Positions 1-10,289 of a DNA stretch of 64,000 bases are shown here, in pieces. The position numbers and the translations under genes are program-made. Source of the DNA: Mauremys mutica (taxonomy: Eukaryota; Chordata; Testudines; Geoemydidae); NCBI RefSeq assembly GCF_020497125.1, contig NC_059094.1:4009733-4073732 (forward strand), read 5' to 3'. Every line of letters starts with the position of its first letter. Within the stretch, counting starts at the first letter, position 1. The notes below the pieces were generated by a model. It was not told the origin of the DNA, ran no database searches, and was given only the letters and a program-made list of their open reading frames with translations.

Positions 1-321
1 TTGGTTTGTACTTTCCATTAGCTCAAAGGGCAGCTGTCCTCTGCCGGTGCAGCATCTCTGCAAACACAAATGCTAGTGGAAAATCCAGAGGTCTGACTCC
101 AACACAGGAACTGCTTCTAACCCTCACAGTTTGTGTGGAGGAGTGAACAGGGCAGGACAAAGTGTGAACCCCTGAGCTTTCTCCTTCCCTGACATTGAGA
201 GCCAGGTCCTGCACTCTTTGGCTAGGGAGTCTCCTGGGACAGTTCCCAGTCTGGCTGTCAGCCTCCCACGGGGTGTGTGTTTTGCTCTGCATCTTGATGG
301 GGTGCAAATCAAACTGTCTTA
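1..321. other. Unrecognised flanking DNA
   Basis: I see no recognisable gene, repeat end or RNA. The short ORFs here are about the length expected by chance. Confidence 0.4.
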
Positions 322-869
322 GCCTACAAACGTTGTTCAATGTAAGTTACATCAGCACGCAGCCACCGCAGTTAGGATATCACTTGTGTGTGTGCATAAT
401 TGGCTCCTTGAGTCAATGTGGCACATACTCCCCAGGAGTGCTTATGTCAATGCACAGTGTGGTGCACCATGAGTAGGTATCTCAGTGTGCAATGATTGTG
501 GGGCTGCAGGGGTTACTGGCAAAGGGTCAGCTTCCCACTGTGCAACTTTTCCCATCCCATAATGTCTTCTATATCCCATAATTTTGAACCTTTTTTCCAA
601 AATCACATGAACGTGCATGTCCCTCCTTGCTAGCTGCCACCTCAGATAGAAGCACGGCATCTGCACAGCTCTGCACTAATGTCACAAGCATTGCAAGCAC
701 AGGGTGCACGATCCTCTGGTATTTGTAGAGCCATGAGGAGAACTGAATCAGCGGGGAACATGATAATTTCTTGGAGGACAGATTGTTGTGGGACATGGTG
801 AGAACCAATTCAAGGTTGATGGTGGCATTCACAGAGAAGCTGCAGGTGATGGAATGCTGCTTCTTGGCC

Positions 870-1855
870 CAGGAAAGGGGGACTGACTGGTGTGATCGCA
901 TTGCAATGCAAGCTTGAGATGATGAACAGTGGCTGCAGAACTTTTGGATGCACCAGGACACATTCCTGGATCTGTGCTGAGCTCTCCCCAGCTCTCCAGT
1001 GCGGAAACACTAGAATGAGATCTGCACTGACAGTGGAGAAGCAAGTGGTGATTCCACTGTGGAAATGCCAGATTTCTATTGATCAGTGGGAAATCATTTT
1101 GGAGTTCAAAAATCTATTGTGGGGCCATTGTCATGCAGTTGTGCAGGGCCATTAATTGCATCCTGTAGGACCATGACTCTGGGCAATGTACAGGACATAG
1201 TGGATGGATTTGCAGCAATGGAGCTCCCAAAATGCAGTGGAGCTATAGATGGCACACACATCCTTATTTTGGCACAAGCTCGCCTTGCTATAGAGTACCT
1301 CAACAGAAAGAGCTACTTTTCTATGGTTATGCAAACATTGGTGGATCACTGGGGATGCATCATCGACATCCATGTGGGGTGGTCAGGGAAGATGCATGAT
1401 ATCTGCATCCTTAAGAACACAGGACTTTTCAAAAAGTCCCTGCACACAGGGACTTTCTTTTCTGATCAGTGGATTACCATTGGTACTGTTGAAATGCCCA
1501 TAGATACCTGGGGGACCCAACCTACCCCTTGATCCCGTGGCTCATGAAGCCATACACCGGCCCTAGACAGCATCAAGGAAAGATTCAGTTACCAGATCTG
1601 CAGGTGCAGAGTGACAGTTGAATGTGTTTTTGGTAGATTGAAGGGATGCTGGTGTTGTTTACTCACAAGATTGGCTCTCAGTGAGCAAAATACCCCAGTG
1701 GTTATACCTGCCTGCTGTGTCCTGCATAATATTTGTGAAGCAATGGGAGAAAACTTGCCACTAGTGTGGAAGGGCTGTCTGCTGACTGTGAACAGCCAGA
1801 CACAAGGGTTATATAGTTCAGGCTGGCTTTGAAAGTGCACTTTAACAGTGAGCAA
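870..1855 (+). pseudogene. Harbinger transposase relic, copy A
   Basis: This is a HARBI1-type DDE transposase, which in an intact element cuts and joins transposon ends in the nucleus. It lies in pieces: an N-terminal part at about 870-1140 (with QWLQNFWMHQDTFLDLC and RMRSALTVEKQVV), then a shift to the frame of 1150-1532, then a stop, then the C-terminal part at 1611-1832. The three catalytic acidic residues are visible: D in IDGTHI, D in VDHWGCIIDIHVG, and E in MTVECVFGRLKG. CCVLHNICEAMGENL follows, as is usual for the family. At least one frameshift and one stop interrupt it. Similarity to copy B (62600-63890) is clear but far from identical, so they belong to different subfamilies. AATAAA follows at 2103. 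Confidence 0.85.
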
Positions 1856-2102
1856 CATTAATCATTGTGATGTACTATATTTTACCTGGTCCTGCTATTT
1901 CAGGCTGGTTAGGAATTGTGTGGTGCGTGGTGTACATATATGCTATAACACAGCCAATGCATCTATTAATTTTGTGTTGCTTGCTGTACATTTATGAGTA
2001 TTACACTGTGTTTGTCACTGAATCTGTGTGTCACACTGTACAATAACAAGTAAGTTGGTGCTTTCAGAACTGCTAGGCACTCTGCAGCATATGTTGTGAA
2101 CT
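1856..2102 (+). other. AT-rich 3' untranslated stretch of the Harbinger transposase
   Basis: This lies between the transposase end and its AATAAA. It is AT-rich and holds no coding sequence I can recognise. Confidence 0.4.
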
Positions 2103-2140
2103 AATAAAATTAATTATATTCCAAATAGTAGCATTTTATT
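2103..2140. terminator. Back-to-back poly(A) signals between convergent Harbinger genes
   Basis: AATAAA is on the plus strand at 2103-2108, downstream of the transposase. TTTATT at 2135-2140 is AATAAA on the minus strand, downstream of the Myb/SANT gene. The two hexamers are only 26 bases apart, as expected of two convergent genes sharing a compact polyadenylation region. Use by the host machinery is inference. Confidence 0.55.
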
Positions 2141-2289
2141 CAGTAACAAAGTCAGTGAAAAGAAAAATCTGTGCACTTTTAAAGCAAATACACTGAAAAA
2201 CTTAATAAATTAATAGAACAGAATGTCTGAAGGGGAAAGAACATTCATGTCCATTTTAGTTACACATACACGAACCATGGCTTTCCCAG

Positions 2290-4060
2290 GTCAGTGTATG
2301 TGAAGCTGTGGCTGTCCTTAATGTCCCCCAGGGTGGAGTGGCAGTGGCTGGGCTTCAGCCTCTGATGCCATGTGCAATATTAAGTGGGGGAGGAGGGAGG
2401 TGCTGCAATGGAGATCTCCATGCATTGCACAGGGAGGTGAGCCTGGAATTGTTGAACCTGTAGGTCCGCAAGAGTCTGCAGCAACTGTGTTTGTGGCCAG
2501 AGAAGCTCCATGATGTCCTGGTGCATCTCCCTCTCCTTTTGTTGCTGGGACCCCTGGGTCTTTCTCCTGTCCACTCTCTTTCTCCAGGCTGTCTGCAGTG
2601 TTCACCCTCCAAGCCCTCTGTTCATGGTTTGATGCAGCACTGGCTTGCAGGATCTTGCAGGAACATGTCACCCCGAGTCCTCTTCATTCTCCTTCTTATC
2701 TGGTTCCGTGGGTGTGGAGGGGGACTGCCTCAAGGCCACAATGGCAGCAGCAGCTACAGATAACACCGAGGTACAACAAAAAGCAGAAGTTAAGATTCTG
2801 AGCTCCTTTCCCGTGCTCCCCTAAAGTTTTAAACAAGACATGCGGATTGACACTTCTGCCTCAGAGCTCTTGTGCACTGCACCACTCAGAGCTCCCGCCG
2901 TGGTGAGTACGGCTGGCCAGTGGGGAGGGAGATGAAGAGGGAATTGCTCAGTTGCATGAAGCTATGAGTATAGGGCAATAGCACTGAATCCTGGCACTAT
3001 TTTCTATGAAGGGTGAGGACTTTAGCTGGTATCTCACTCCTGAGGGTGACAAAGGCACAGAAAGCACAGCTGCTGCTGGCGTCCCAAAGCCGCCCAGGTA
3101 CACAGGCTATGCTGCTAGCCTGTGTACTGCAATGGTGCCTGCTGAAGTTATTGCCGACTGGCATGAGAAAGTGTCCTACCATGGAGGAAGCAATAAGACT
3201 GCCATGCCTGGAAACCTTTGGCAGAGGATTGCAGTGTGCCTCCATGGAAGTTTTATCGAGCTCTCTCAGGAGGATTCAAGGGACATCCCTGGGCATACAA
3301 ACAAGCTGCTCCTCATGTCCCCCCTCCATGCTTAACTCTACAGGGAGAATGGAAATCAGCTCTGCCTCTCTTTATTTGTTTACTCTTCTAGTAGCAGTAA
3401 ATTAAAGATTGCTGTTTCCTGCTAATTTTGAAAGATAATGAGAAATACATTTACACACTTACCTTCCCCTGCACTGGAATCACCTGTGCTAGACTGCTGA
3501 GACTGACTGGATTGAGGTGGAGTCTCAAATAGATACTGGCTCGCGCCATAGCTGGACACCTCCAGTCTCATGCCCCATCCTCCTCCTCTTCCTCCTCCAC
3601 CTCCTCCTCAACTGTCCATGCCAGGGGCCTGTGGCTTGAGCTCCTTGGAGGTAGCCATGGTGGTGTGCAGGGTGGTGGTGTGCAGGGTGGTGGTTGGGTC
3701 CCCCCCATGTATGGCATGTCGCTCTTTGTAACAATGGCAAGTCTGTGGCTTGGCACCAGATTAACCGTTGGCCTTCCGGGCCTTCTGATACACCTGCCGC
3801 AGTTCCTTCACTTTCACATGGCACTGCTGCTGGGCCCTGCCACAGCCCTTCTCCTGCATCCCCCATTCAGACTGCTCATAGATGTCCATGTTCCTGTGGC
3901 TGGTCCGTAGCTGTGCCTGCACAGCCTCTTCTCTCCCCAGGCCCAGGAGATCTGATATCTCCTGTCTACTCCAAGCCAGAACGTGTCTGGAACATGTGGC
4001 TGGCATGGTCAGCTGGGCAGTTGCACACAGCAATGGAGAGCTGCTAGGTGTGCTCGCCAA
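2290..4060 (-). pseudogene. Harbinger Myb/SANT-like DNA-binding protein relic
   Basis: The second protein of Harbinger elements binds the transposon ends and helps bring the transposase into the nucleus (family knowledge). Reading on minus, 4000-3765 gives a SANT/trihelix domain: LAWSRQEISDLLGLG, then QQQCHVKVKELRQVYQKARK. A frameshift follows, then an acidic stretch at about 3615-3570 (EEEVEEEEEEDGA). Exon 1 appears to end at 3463, where the minus strand reads AAG followed by GTAAGTGT, a strong donor. A pyrimidine-rich acceptor ending CTGTAG lies at about 2754. Exon 2 (2753 to about 2380) encodes a basic segment IRRRMKRTRGDMF and a coiled-coil-like Q/L-rich tail (ELLWPQTQLLQTLADLQVQQ). It ends before the minus-strand AATAAA at 2135-2140. 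Internal stops and shifts make it a pseudogene. Confidence 0.75.
3006..3335 (+). CDS. Small ORF antisense within the Myb/SANT intron, function unknown
   Basis: This 109-codon ORF starts at ATG 3006 and ends at 3335. It lies on plus within the putative intron (2754-3462) of the minus-strand Myb/SANT gene. The centre has a protein-like run (VIADWHEKVSYHGGSNK, then GNLWQRIAVCLHGSFIELS and QEDSRDIPG) with an amphipathic look. I recall similar text in other turtle Harbinger copies, but I cannot name a family. It could be a third Harbinger protein, a captured exon, or a chance ORF. Confidence 0.3.
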   Translation: MKGEDFSWYLTPEGDKGTESTAAAGVPKPPRYTGYAASLCTAMVPAEVIADWHEKVSYHGGSNKTAMPGNLWQRIAVCLHGSFIELSQEDSRDIPGHTNKLLLMSPLHA

Positions 4061-4416
4061 GTGGACAATCAGGAAAAGGCATTTCAAAAATTCATGGGGC
4101 TTTAAAGGGGGGAGAGGGGACTTCTAGTCTCCATGACTTCTGGGCAGCGGCGTTCACAATTGTGATGGAAACTGTCTCTGTCAGGCACTGTGGGACAGCT
4201 GCTGGAGGACTCTCAGGTAACACAGTGTTTGCACTTGTGCTGCATCAGTCTCAGTCCATTGACCATAGATCAGTGCTGCTCAGGAAGGTGGTGTTACTAT
4301 GTCGGTGTAACGGGGCACTTGCATTGGTGGGAGTCAAATTTAAGCGTAGACACATGCATAACTAGGTTGAAGCAAGGCAGCTTACATTGGCCTAACTTCA
4401 GAGTGTAGACCAGGCC

Positions 4417-4651
4417 TTAGACAGGCTGGGAATGGAGATGGGAGGATGCTATTTCCATCCAGAGGCAAGGTCTGGTTCTTTCAGGGTCTTCAGGCTGCTC
4501 TCACCACAGGCACCATCTGGGGGATGTTGGCAGCTCTCTCCCCTGTTGGTGCTATCAGAGGGTGGTCTGGCTGTCTCTGTCTCTCTTCTGCCACCATTGC
4601 CCTGGTCTGGGGATACCCAGTGGGACAGAGAATGACTGTGTTCAGGCTCCA
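4417..4651. other. Unrecognised DNA between Harbinger and CR1
   Basis: This holds no feature I can support. It separates the Harbinger right end from the CR1 relic. Confidence 0.35.
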
Positions 4652-5345
4652 GCTTTCTATCCAAGTTATAGTCCATTTATCCAATCCATACTTCTTTAAT
4701 TTGCTGGCAAGAATACTGTGGGACGCCGTATCAAAAGCTTTGCTAAAGTCAAGATATATCACATCTACTGCTTTCCCCATATCCACAGAGCCAGTTGTCT
4801 CATCATAGAAAGCAATTAGGTTAATCAGCCATGACTTGCCCATGGTGAAACCATGTTGACTGCTCCTGATCACCTTCCTCTCCTCCAAGTGCTTCAAAAT
4901 TGATTCCTTGAGGACCTGCTCCATGATTTTGCTGGGGACTAAAGTGAGGCTGACGGGTCTGTAGTTCCCCGGGTTCTCTTTCTTCCCTTTTTAAAATATG
5001 GGCACTATATTTGCCTTTATCCAATCGTCCACACCTCCCCCGATCACCATGAATTTTCAAAGATAATAGCCAATGGCTCTGTAATCACATCAGCCAATTC
5101 CCTCAGCACCCTTGGATGCATTAGACCTGGACCTATGGACTTGTGCAAGTCCAGCTTTTCTAAATAGTCCTTAACCTGTTCTTTTACCACTGAGGGCTGC
5201 TCACCTCCTCCTTGTACTGTGTTGCCCAGTGCAGCAGTCTGGGAGCTGACCTTGTCTGTGAAGACCGAGGCAAAAAAAGCATTGAGTACTTCAGCTTTTT
5301 CCACATCATCTGCCACTAGGTTGCCTCCCCCATTCAGTAAGGGTC
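4652..5345 (-). pseudogene. CR1 reverse transcriptase fragment (both ends missing)
   Basis: On minus this encodes part of CR1 ORF2. The linker is visible ([20 protein letters not shown], then [24 protein letters not shown]), followed by the first half of reverse transcriptase ([57 protein letters not shown]). It breaks off near 4652 after TWIESW, before the FADD catalytic motif. The 5' end is lost near 5345. Frameshifts occur between the linker and the RT. CR1 ORF2 normally has endonuclease plus RT and a 3' octamer tail, so this is an internal piece. Confidence 0.9.
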
Positions 5346-5627
5346 CCTTCGAACATTCTCGAGCAGATTTTCCTCTGGGAACCATGACTTCACAGCCTTG
5401 TGCACAAAACAGGCCAGCTTCACTATGGGCGCCATGGACCTGCCTGCTCCTCACGCTCTGCAGAGGATGTTCCATGCTGGGGAGGCTGCTCCAGTGCATG
5501 AGAACTTCAGCACGTTTGCTCTTCTGGTGTACAACCTGGCAGGCCAACATAGTAGAGGAGGGAATTATCCTTGCACACAGCTTTCCCCTAGACTCAGTGC
5601 CTGGCTTCTAGAGAACAACTGCTCATT
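5346..5627. other. Unrecognised DNA
   Basis: No feature recognised between the CR1 fragment and the CA-rich tract. Confidence 0.3.
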
Positions 5628-5735
5628 CATTCGCGCACACACACACACACATTCTCTCTCTCACACACACATGCTAATGCACACACATGCATAATCACAC
5701 TCTTTCTCACACACACACGCACTTCTGTGCGTTCT
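5628..5735. repeat. CA/CT-rich microsatellite
   Basis: Interrupted runs of CACACA with CTCTCT and ATGC interruptions. It is ordinary simple sequence. The short ORFs reading H/T-rich peptides here are artefacts. Confidence 0.85.
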
Positions 5736-6864
5736 GCCCGTGTTATGTCTTAAGGGTGAACTACAAGGATGGTTTAAACCAAACAACTGAGGAACCTAAT
5801 GCCCTGGGAGAATCTGTACATAAACTTCAGCATTACAAACAAGCAGGGAAGGGCCCATACCAAACCCCAGATCTGAACATCCTCAGACTACGACCCCCTT
5901 CTCTGAAACTCTCAGGTGGCTCTTGTCTATCTTGTGGGTTAAACCAGACCCTTCAATCTGATCATCCCAGCTCTTTGGGGAATTCACGGCCCAGATCTGG
6001 ATCTGGCTTGTTGAGGAATGGGCTTATCTCTACAAATAACTATATTTTAAAACCAAGCATTTCCACATGGCAGCCAGCTCCGCCGTAGCTCGCCAGCCAC
6101 GGCCTGAGTTCAGGCACCGTGTTTCTAGGAGGAGGTGATAATATGACCAGAGCTGTACACAGAGTTTCTTATCACTTCTCACCCCAGTTGCTCCCAGTTT
6201 TCTCTTGTTGGCATTCTCCAAGAATTTACCCAGTGCCTGGAGCAAAGCAGGGGAGAGCACAGTAGAGCAGGAGAGAAGCACCATCGATGCTGCCACAGCC
6301 AGATCCAGGCATGGGGCAGTGAAGGAAGGAGGCAATGATTGGCTGTGTCAGCAATTAGCATGGAAGTGTCAGTCCCAAGAAGTGCTGAGCTCTGCTGGAG
6401 TCAGTGGGGATGGCAGGCACTCCAGTCCCTCAGGATCTGGCTGATCACGTTGGAGTGATTCTGACAGCTCTGGGACTGTGAATATGAAGCATTGCCCAAG
6501 TCACTGCCGATGGTTTGGAGTGGGAGCAACGTGCCAAGTTGGAAGGTGTTTGGTTGCAGGAACTGAGCTCTTGGCCAACAACTCTGGCCAGTACCCAGGA
6601 GCTTTGCTGAACTTGAATTATTTCAGTGTGGCCTTTAATGGCCCTGCTCTGAGTACTGTGGCTCCTGCCCCAGATCTCCAAGCAGAGCAAGGTAGCAGCA
6701 CAGCCAGCCTTATAGCTCCCATGGCAGTAACATAAGTGATTAAATGCCATTCTTGATTGAAACAGCAATGCCTCATTTAGAGAAGGAATTCTCCCTTCCT
6801 CCTTCAAACACGCAATAGTCTGACCAACACTGCAGAAACTCATCCTGGATACTTCAGTCCTAGC
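5736..6864. other. Unrecognised intergenic DNA
   Basis: About 1.1 kb with only short ORFs. I see no repeat ends, RNA genes or exons I can support. Confidence 0.35.
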
Positions 6865-8150
6865 CAACTACTACCCAATGTCAGACCTCCTGTTCCTGAG
6901 CAAGATCACAGAGAAATTAGCAAAAGGCCAACTGTAAGCTCATCTAACTGAAGCTAACCTCCTAGACCCAGAAAAATCTGGATTCAGGCCAGGACACAGA
7001 ACTTGAACTGCCTTAGTGACACTGACAGATAATCTCCTATCAATGGACAGAGGACAGACATCCATTCTCATCCTCCTGGACCTCTGTGTAGCATTTGACA
7101 CTGTTGAGGATGAGATTCTGCTGTATCAACTGAGAGAGGTGTCAGGGTTCCAGGGTAATGCACTGCAATGGTTTGAGTCCTTCCTGGTGGGATACACCCA
7201 GTGAGTAGTGATGGGAACTGCACCTCCACCACTAGACCCCACATTTGTGGGGTCCCAAAAGGATCAGTTCTCTCTTGAGTCCTTTTCAATATTTACCTAC
7301 AATGACTAGGTGAACTGGTGAGACATAGCCTCATGTGCCAGATGACATGCAGCTCTACTATCATTCACCACATATGACCACACCATTACCACCAAGATGG
7401 CCCAGGGCTTGGATGAGATCAGCTCATGGATGAAGAAGAGCTGGCTGAAGCTGAACCCCAGCAAGATGGTGATGGACAGAGAAAAGTACTTTGAAGAGTC
7501 TGCAGCCACCCATTTGCTGAAGGTTCACATCTGCAATTGGCCAATTCAATCTGTAGTCGAGGTGTACTTTTTGATTCCTTGTGGATGTTAAGCTCTCATG
7601 TAGCAACAGCTGTAAGTAATGCTTTCTATCATCTCTGCTTGTCCAAGACCTGGCCTCAGTTATTCATTCCTTCATCACCTCTCAGCTGGATTACAGCAAT
7701 GAGATATACCTGGGCATCAAGCCTTTAGCACTTAGGAAATGCTGGTTAGTTGAGAATGCTGCAACGTGTCTCTTCAGCAACACAGGCTACTGTGAACATA
7801 TCAAACCAATCCTTTGCTCTCTACACTGGCTTCCCATAGAATGTTGAATCAAATTCAAGGTCTCGGTCCTTATCTTCAAAGGACACCATGGCCTATGCAC
7901 AGAGTATCGAAAAGGTCATCTAAAGCTCCGGTCGACAATTACGCTCCTCTGGCCCAGTACAACACTCAGTAATAACAGTAAAGCTCATCCATCTGGAGAT
8001 AGAACTTTTCTCCAGGGGCTGGTCTGAGACTGGAATGAACCCCTGGAGGAACTAAGGACCAGCACAAATCCCACCATTTTCCACTGCAAGTGCAAGGCAC
8101 ATTTTTTTGACCTGCTGTCTCTCATATAAACACGGCGTGATGGGGATATT
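6865..8150 (+). pseudogene. L2-like LINE reverse transcriptase relic
   Basis: Non-LTR reverse transcriptase with many stops. Diagnostic text includes SILILLDLCVAFDTVEDEILLYQL (RT motif A, catalytic D), ISSWMKKSWLKLNPSKM, SFITSQLDYSNEIYLGI, and PILCSLHWLPIE followed by a segment that aligns with IKFKVLVLIFKALHG. This style (WMxxxxLKLNPxKT and LHWLPV) marks the L2 clade and close relatives rather than CR1. The upstream part (6865-7010) resembles the start of RT. The YADD region is destroyed by frameshifts. A related clade such as L3 is possible. Confidence 0.75.
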
Positions 8151-8184
8151 TATTTAATTTTAAAAAGAAAAAGAAAAAACACCC

Positions 8185-8990
8185 TATCAGCCAAGACACT
8201 CCACGGCACACGCTTCTCCCTCTGGGGATAGGATGAGAGAACAAACAACACATGACAGATGGGTAGTCATTTGCTTAATGCACCCCAGGAAGGCAATGAT
8301 GATGACTGTGGTATAAAAACCTATATAGAATAGTATAGACTCTTGATTTAAAAATTGCCAGTGATGCAGAATCCACCATAACCAATGGTTAATTGCCCTC
8401 ACTGTTAAACATTTGTGCTGTATTTCAAGTCTGAATTTGCCTAGCTTCAATTTCCATTGGATCTTCTTATAGCTTTCTCTGCTAGACTGAAGAGCCCTCA
8501 GTTATCTAGTATTTGTTCCCCATGAAGTACTTGTTGACTATAATCAAACCAACCCTTAACCTTATCTGTCATAAGATAAATAGATTGAGCTCCTTTGTCT
8601 ATCACGAAAACGGATGTTTTCTAATACTTTAATCATTCTCATGGCTTTTCTTTGTACCCTCTCCAAATTATCAACAGCCTCTTGCACTGTAGACACCAGA
8701 ACTAGACACAATATTCCAGTAGTGGTTGCACCAATGCCAAATACAGAGGTAAAATAATCTCCTTTCTCCTACTTGGGAGTCCCCTATTTATAAATCCAAG
8801 GATCACATTAGTCATTTTGGCCATAGCATTGTTCATGGTCAGCTGATTATCCATCGTGACCCCCAACTCCTTTTCAGAGGCAATGCTTCCCAGGATAGAG
8901 TCCTCCATCATGTAAGTACGGCCTGCATCCTTTATAATCATTTTGAAAAGTATTTTGTTTCCTTACACCCAGTTTACCAAGTGATCCACT
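8185..8990 (-). pseudogene. Divergent CR1-clade 3' part
   Basis: Read on minus from 8990 it encodes the C-terminal part of a CR1-type ORF2: DSILGSIASEKELGVTMDNQLTM, then KMTNVILGFINRGLPSRRKEIILPLYLALVQPLLEYCV. Later comes FRLEIQHKCLTVRAINHW, matching the usual [20 protein letters not shown]. It is a different and older subfamily from the CR1 copies at 36.8 or 59.2 kb. Related 3' pieces lie at about 30288-30440, 32485-32665, 35031-35240 and 52970-53345. Confidence 0.8.
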
Positions 8991-9344
8991 CTGGGACAGT
9001 GCTGTAGTGAAAGAGGCTGTACAGTCTTCACTAGCAGTGAGGTTTCCTATTAGCTGCTGAAATTGCTGGGAGCTGGGTTAAATGGGACCTCAGAACATCA
9101 TATTGCAGCAGAGAGACAGTGGGGGTGGCGGCAGAGTGAATAACAGCAACTGTGAGGCATTCGAAATGGTGGACATAGCAGCAGAGGGGTTGCTCAGTGC
9201 TCCCCCCAGGGTGAGAGATGAACTCACGTGAATGCACCTATGAGCTCTGGGTCTTCACTGACCAAGAACAGCAACTGTGAGTGGGGTGCAGTGGAGGGAG
9301 AGGGGAGTGGAGTGATAAAGGAACATCTGTCTGTCAGATTTTCA
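8991..9344. other. Unrecognised DNA
   Basis: No feature recognised. It sits between the divergent CR1 and the 5' end of the RTE-like LINE. Confidence 0.3.
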
Positions 9345-9753
9345 CACTCCGAGGATCCCCGCTGAGGATCGTTACCTTGTTGTGATGGATGGGCTTGTGT
9401 GTTCCAGTGAACCCCAAGGCTATGTCATCTGGAGCCCAGTGCTCCTGGTAGGGCCACCCTAGGTGAACAGGTCTAGGGGGAAGTTCCAGACTAAAAATGA
9501 TCCACCCCACGACTCTCATGAAGCCCCAGAATGACTACGTGAACCTCACCCGGATTAAGGATACCAGGACCCACCCCTGGAGCCAGGCCTGGGGGTGGTA
9601 TTAGGAGAGTGTCTGGTGGCCGGGTCACCCGTGTAACCCAGCCAGGCCCAGCCCGAAAAGGTGTCATGGACCCACCTCATGGGCTCACCACTGGGAAAGC
9701 GAAGAGCGAGGATCAGGTGCAATGCTGGAATGGCAGCAGGAGGGACGGACCAA

Positions 9754-10236
9754 TGGCTTTAGGGATGTGGAATGTCACTTCACTGTCGGGGAAGGAGCCA
9801 GAGCTGGTGGAAGAGGTGGAAAGGTACTGACTAGATAAGGTCAGCCTCACCCCTACACATAGCATTGGCTCTGGAAACAAACTTCTCGACTGAGAGTGGT
9901 CTCTTTCCTATCCAGGAAATTCCCCCCGTGAGAGGCCCTGGGCGGGTGTGGGTATACTCACAAGCCCCTGGCTGGGGGCTGTGCAGTTGGAGTTTTTCCC
10001 GGTAGATGAGAAGGTTGCCCGATGAGACTCTGGATCTCAGAGAGGAAAACCTGACTGTTGTTTGTGCCTGTGCACCTAATAGCAGTTCAGAGAACTTGAC
10101 CTTTCTGGAGACGGTGGGATCGGTGCTACCAATTCTGCAGGTCTACTGGGGGACTTCATCACCTACATGGGGAGCCATGGAGATACCTGGAGGGCAGTGA
10201 TTGGGAGGAACGGCCTCCCTGATCTGGACCCAAGAA
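9754..10236 (+). pseudogene. RTE-like LINE, N-terminal endonuclease part
   Basis: Begins MALGMWNVTSLSGKEPELV, the usual start of the apurinic-type endonuclease of this LINE. Broken pieces follow: THSIGSGNKLL, AGVGILTSP, VVCACAPNSSSENLTFLE and a glycine/aspartate-rich segment ending at NGLPDLDP. Stops occur after EEVERY and elsewhere. It is cut at about 10236 by the hAT-like insertion and resumes at 13588. Confidence 0.75.
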
Positions 10237-10289
10237 CTAAGTTCCCTCCAAACCTCCTGATTCAAGCTGAGAAAGTTGGGTAATCGGCT

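Larger units (their letters stand above)
322..4416. mobile_element. PIF/Harbinger DNA transposon, copy A (decayed, two genes)
   Basis: The right end is a Harbinger-type terminus: the last bases, read on minus, begin GGCCTGGTCTACACTCTG and are followed by TTA. A matching TTA lies at about 319-321, next to a decayed left terminus (GCCTACAAACG). Harbinger elements are known to make 3 bp TSDs. Inside are a plus-strand DDE transposase relic (about 870-1850) and a minus-strand Myb/SANT-like gene (about 4060-2290), the two proteins known from autonomous Harbinger elements. The genes converge. Both have stops and frameshifts, so the copy is dead. The right boundary is firmer than the left. Confidence 0.8.
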
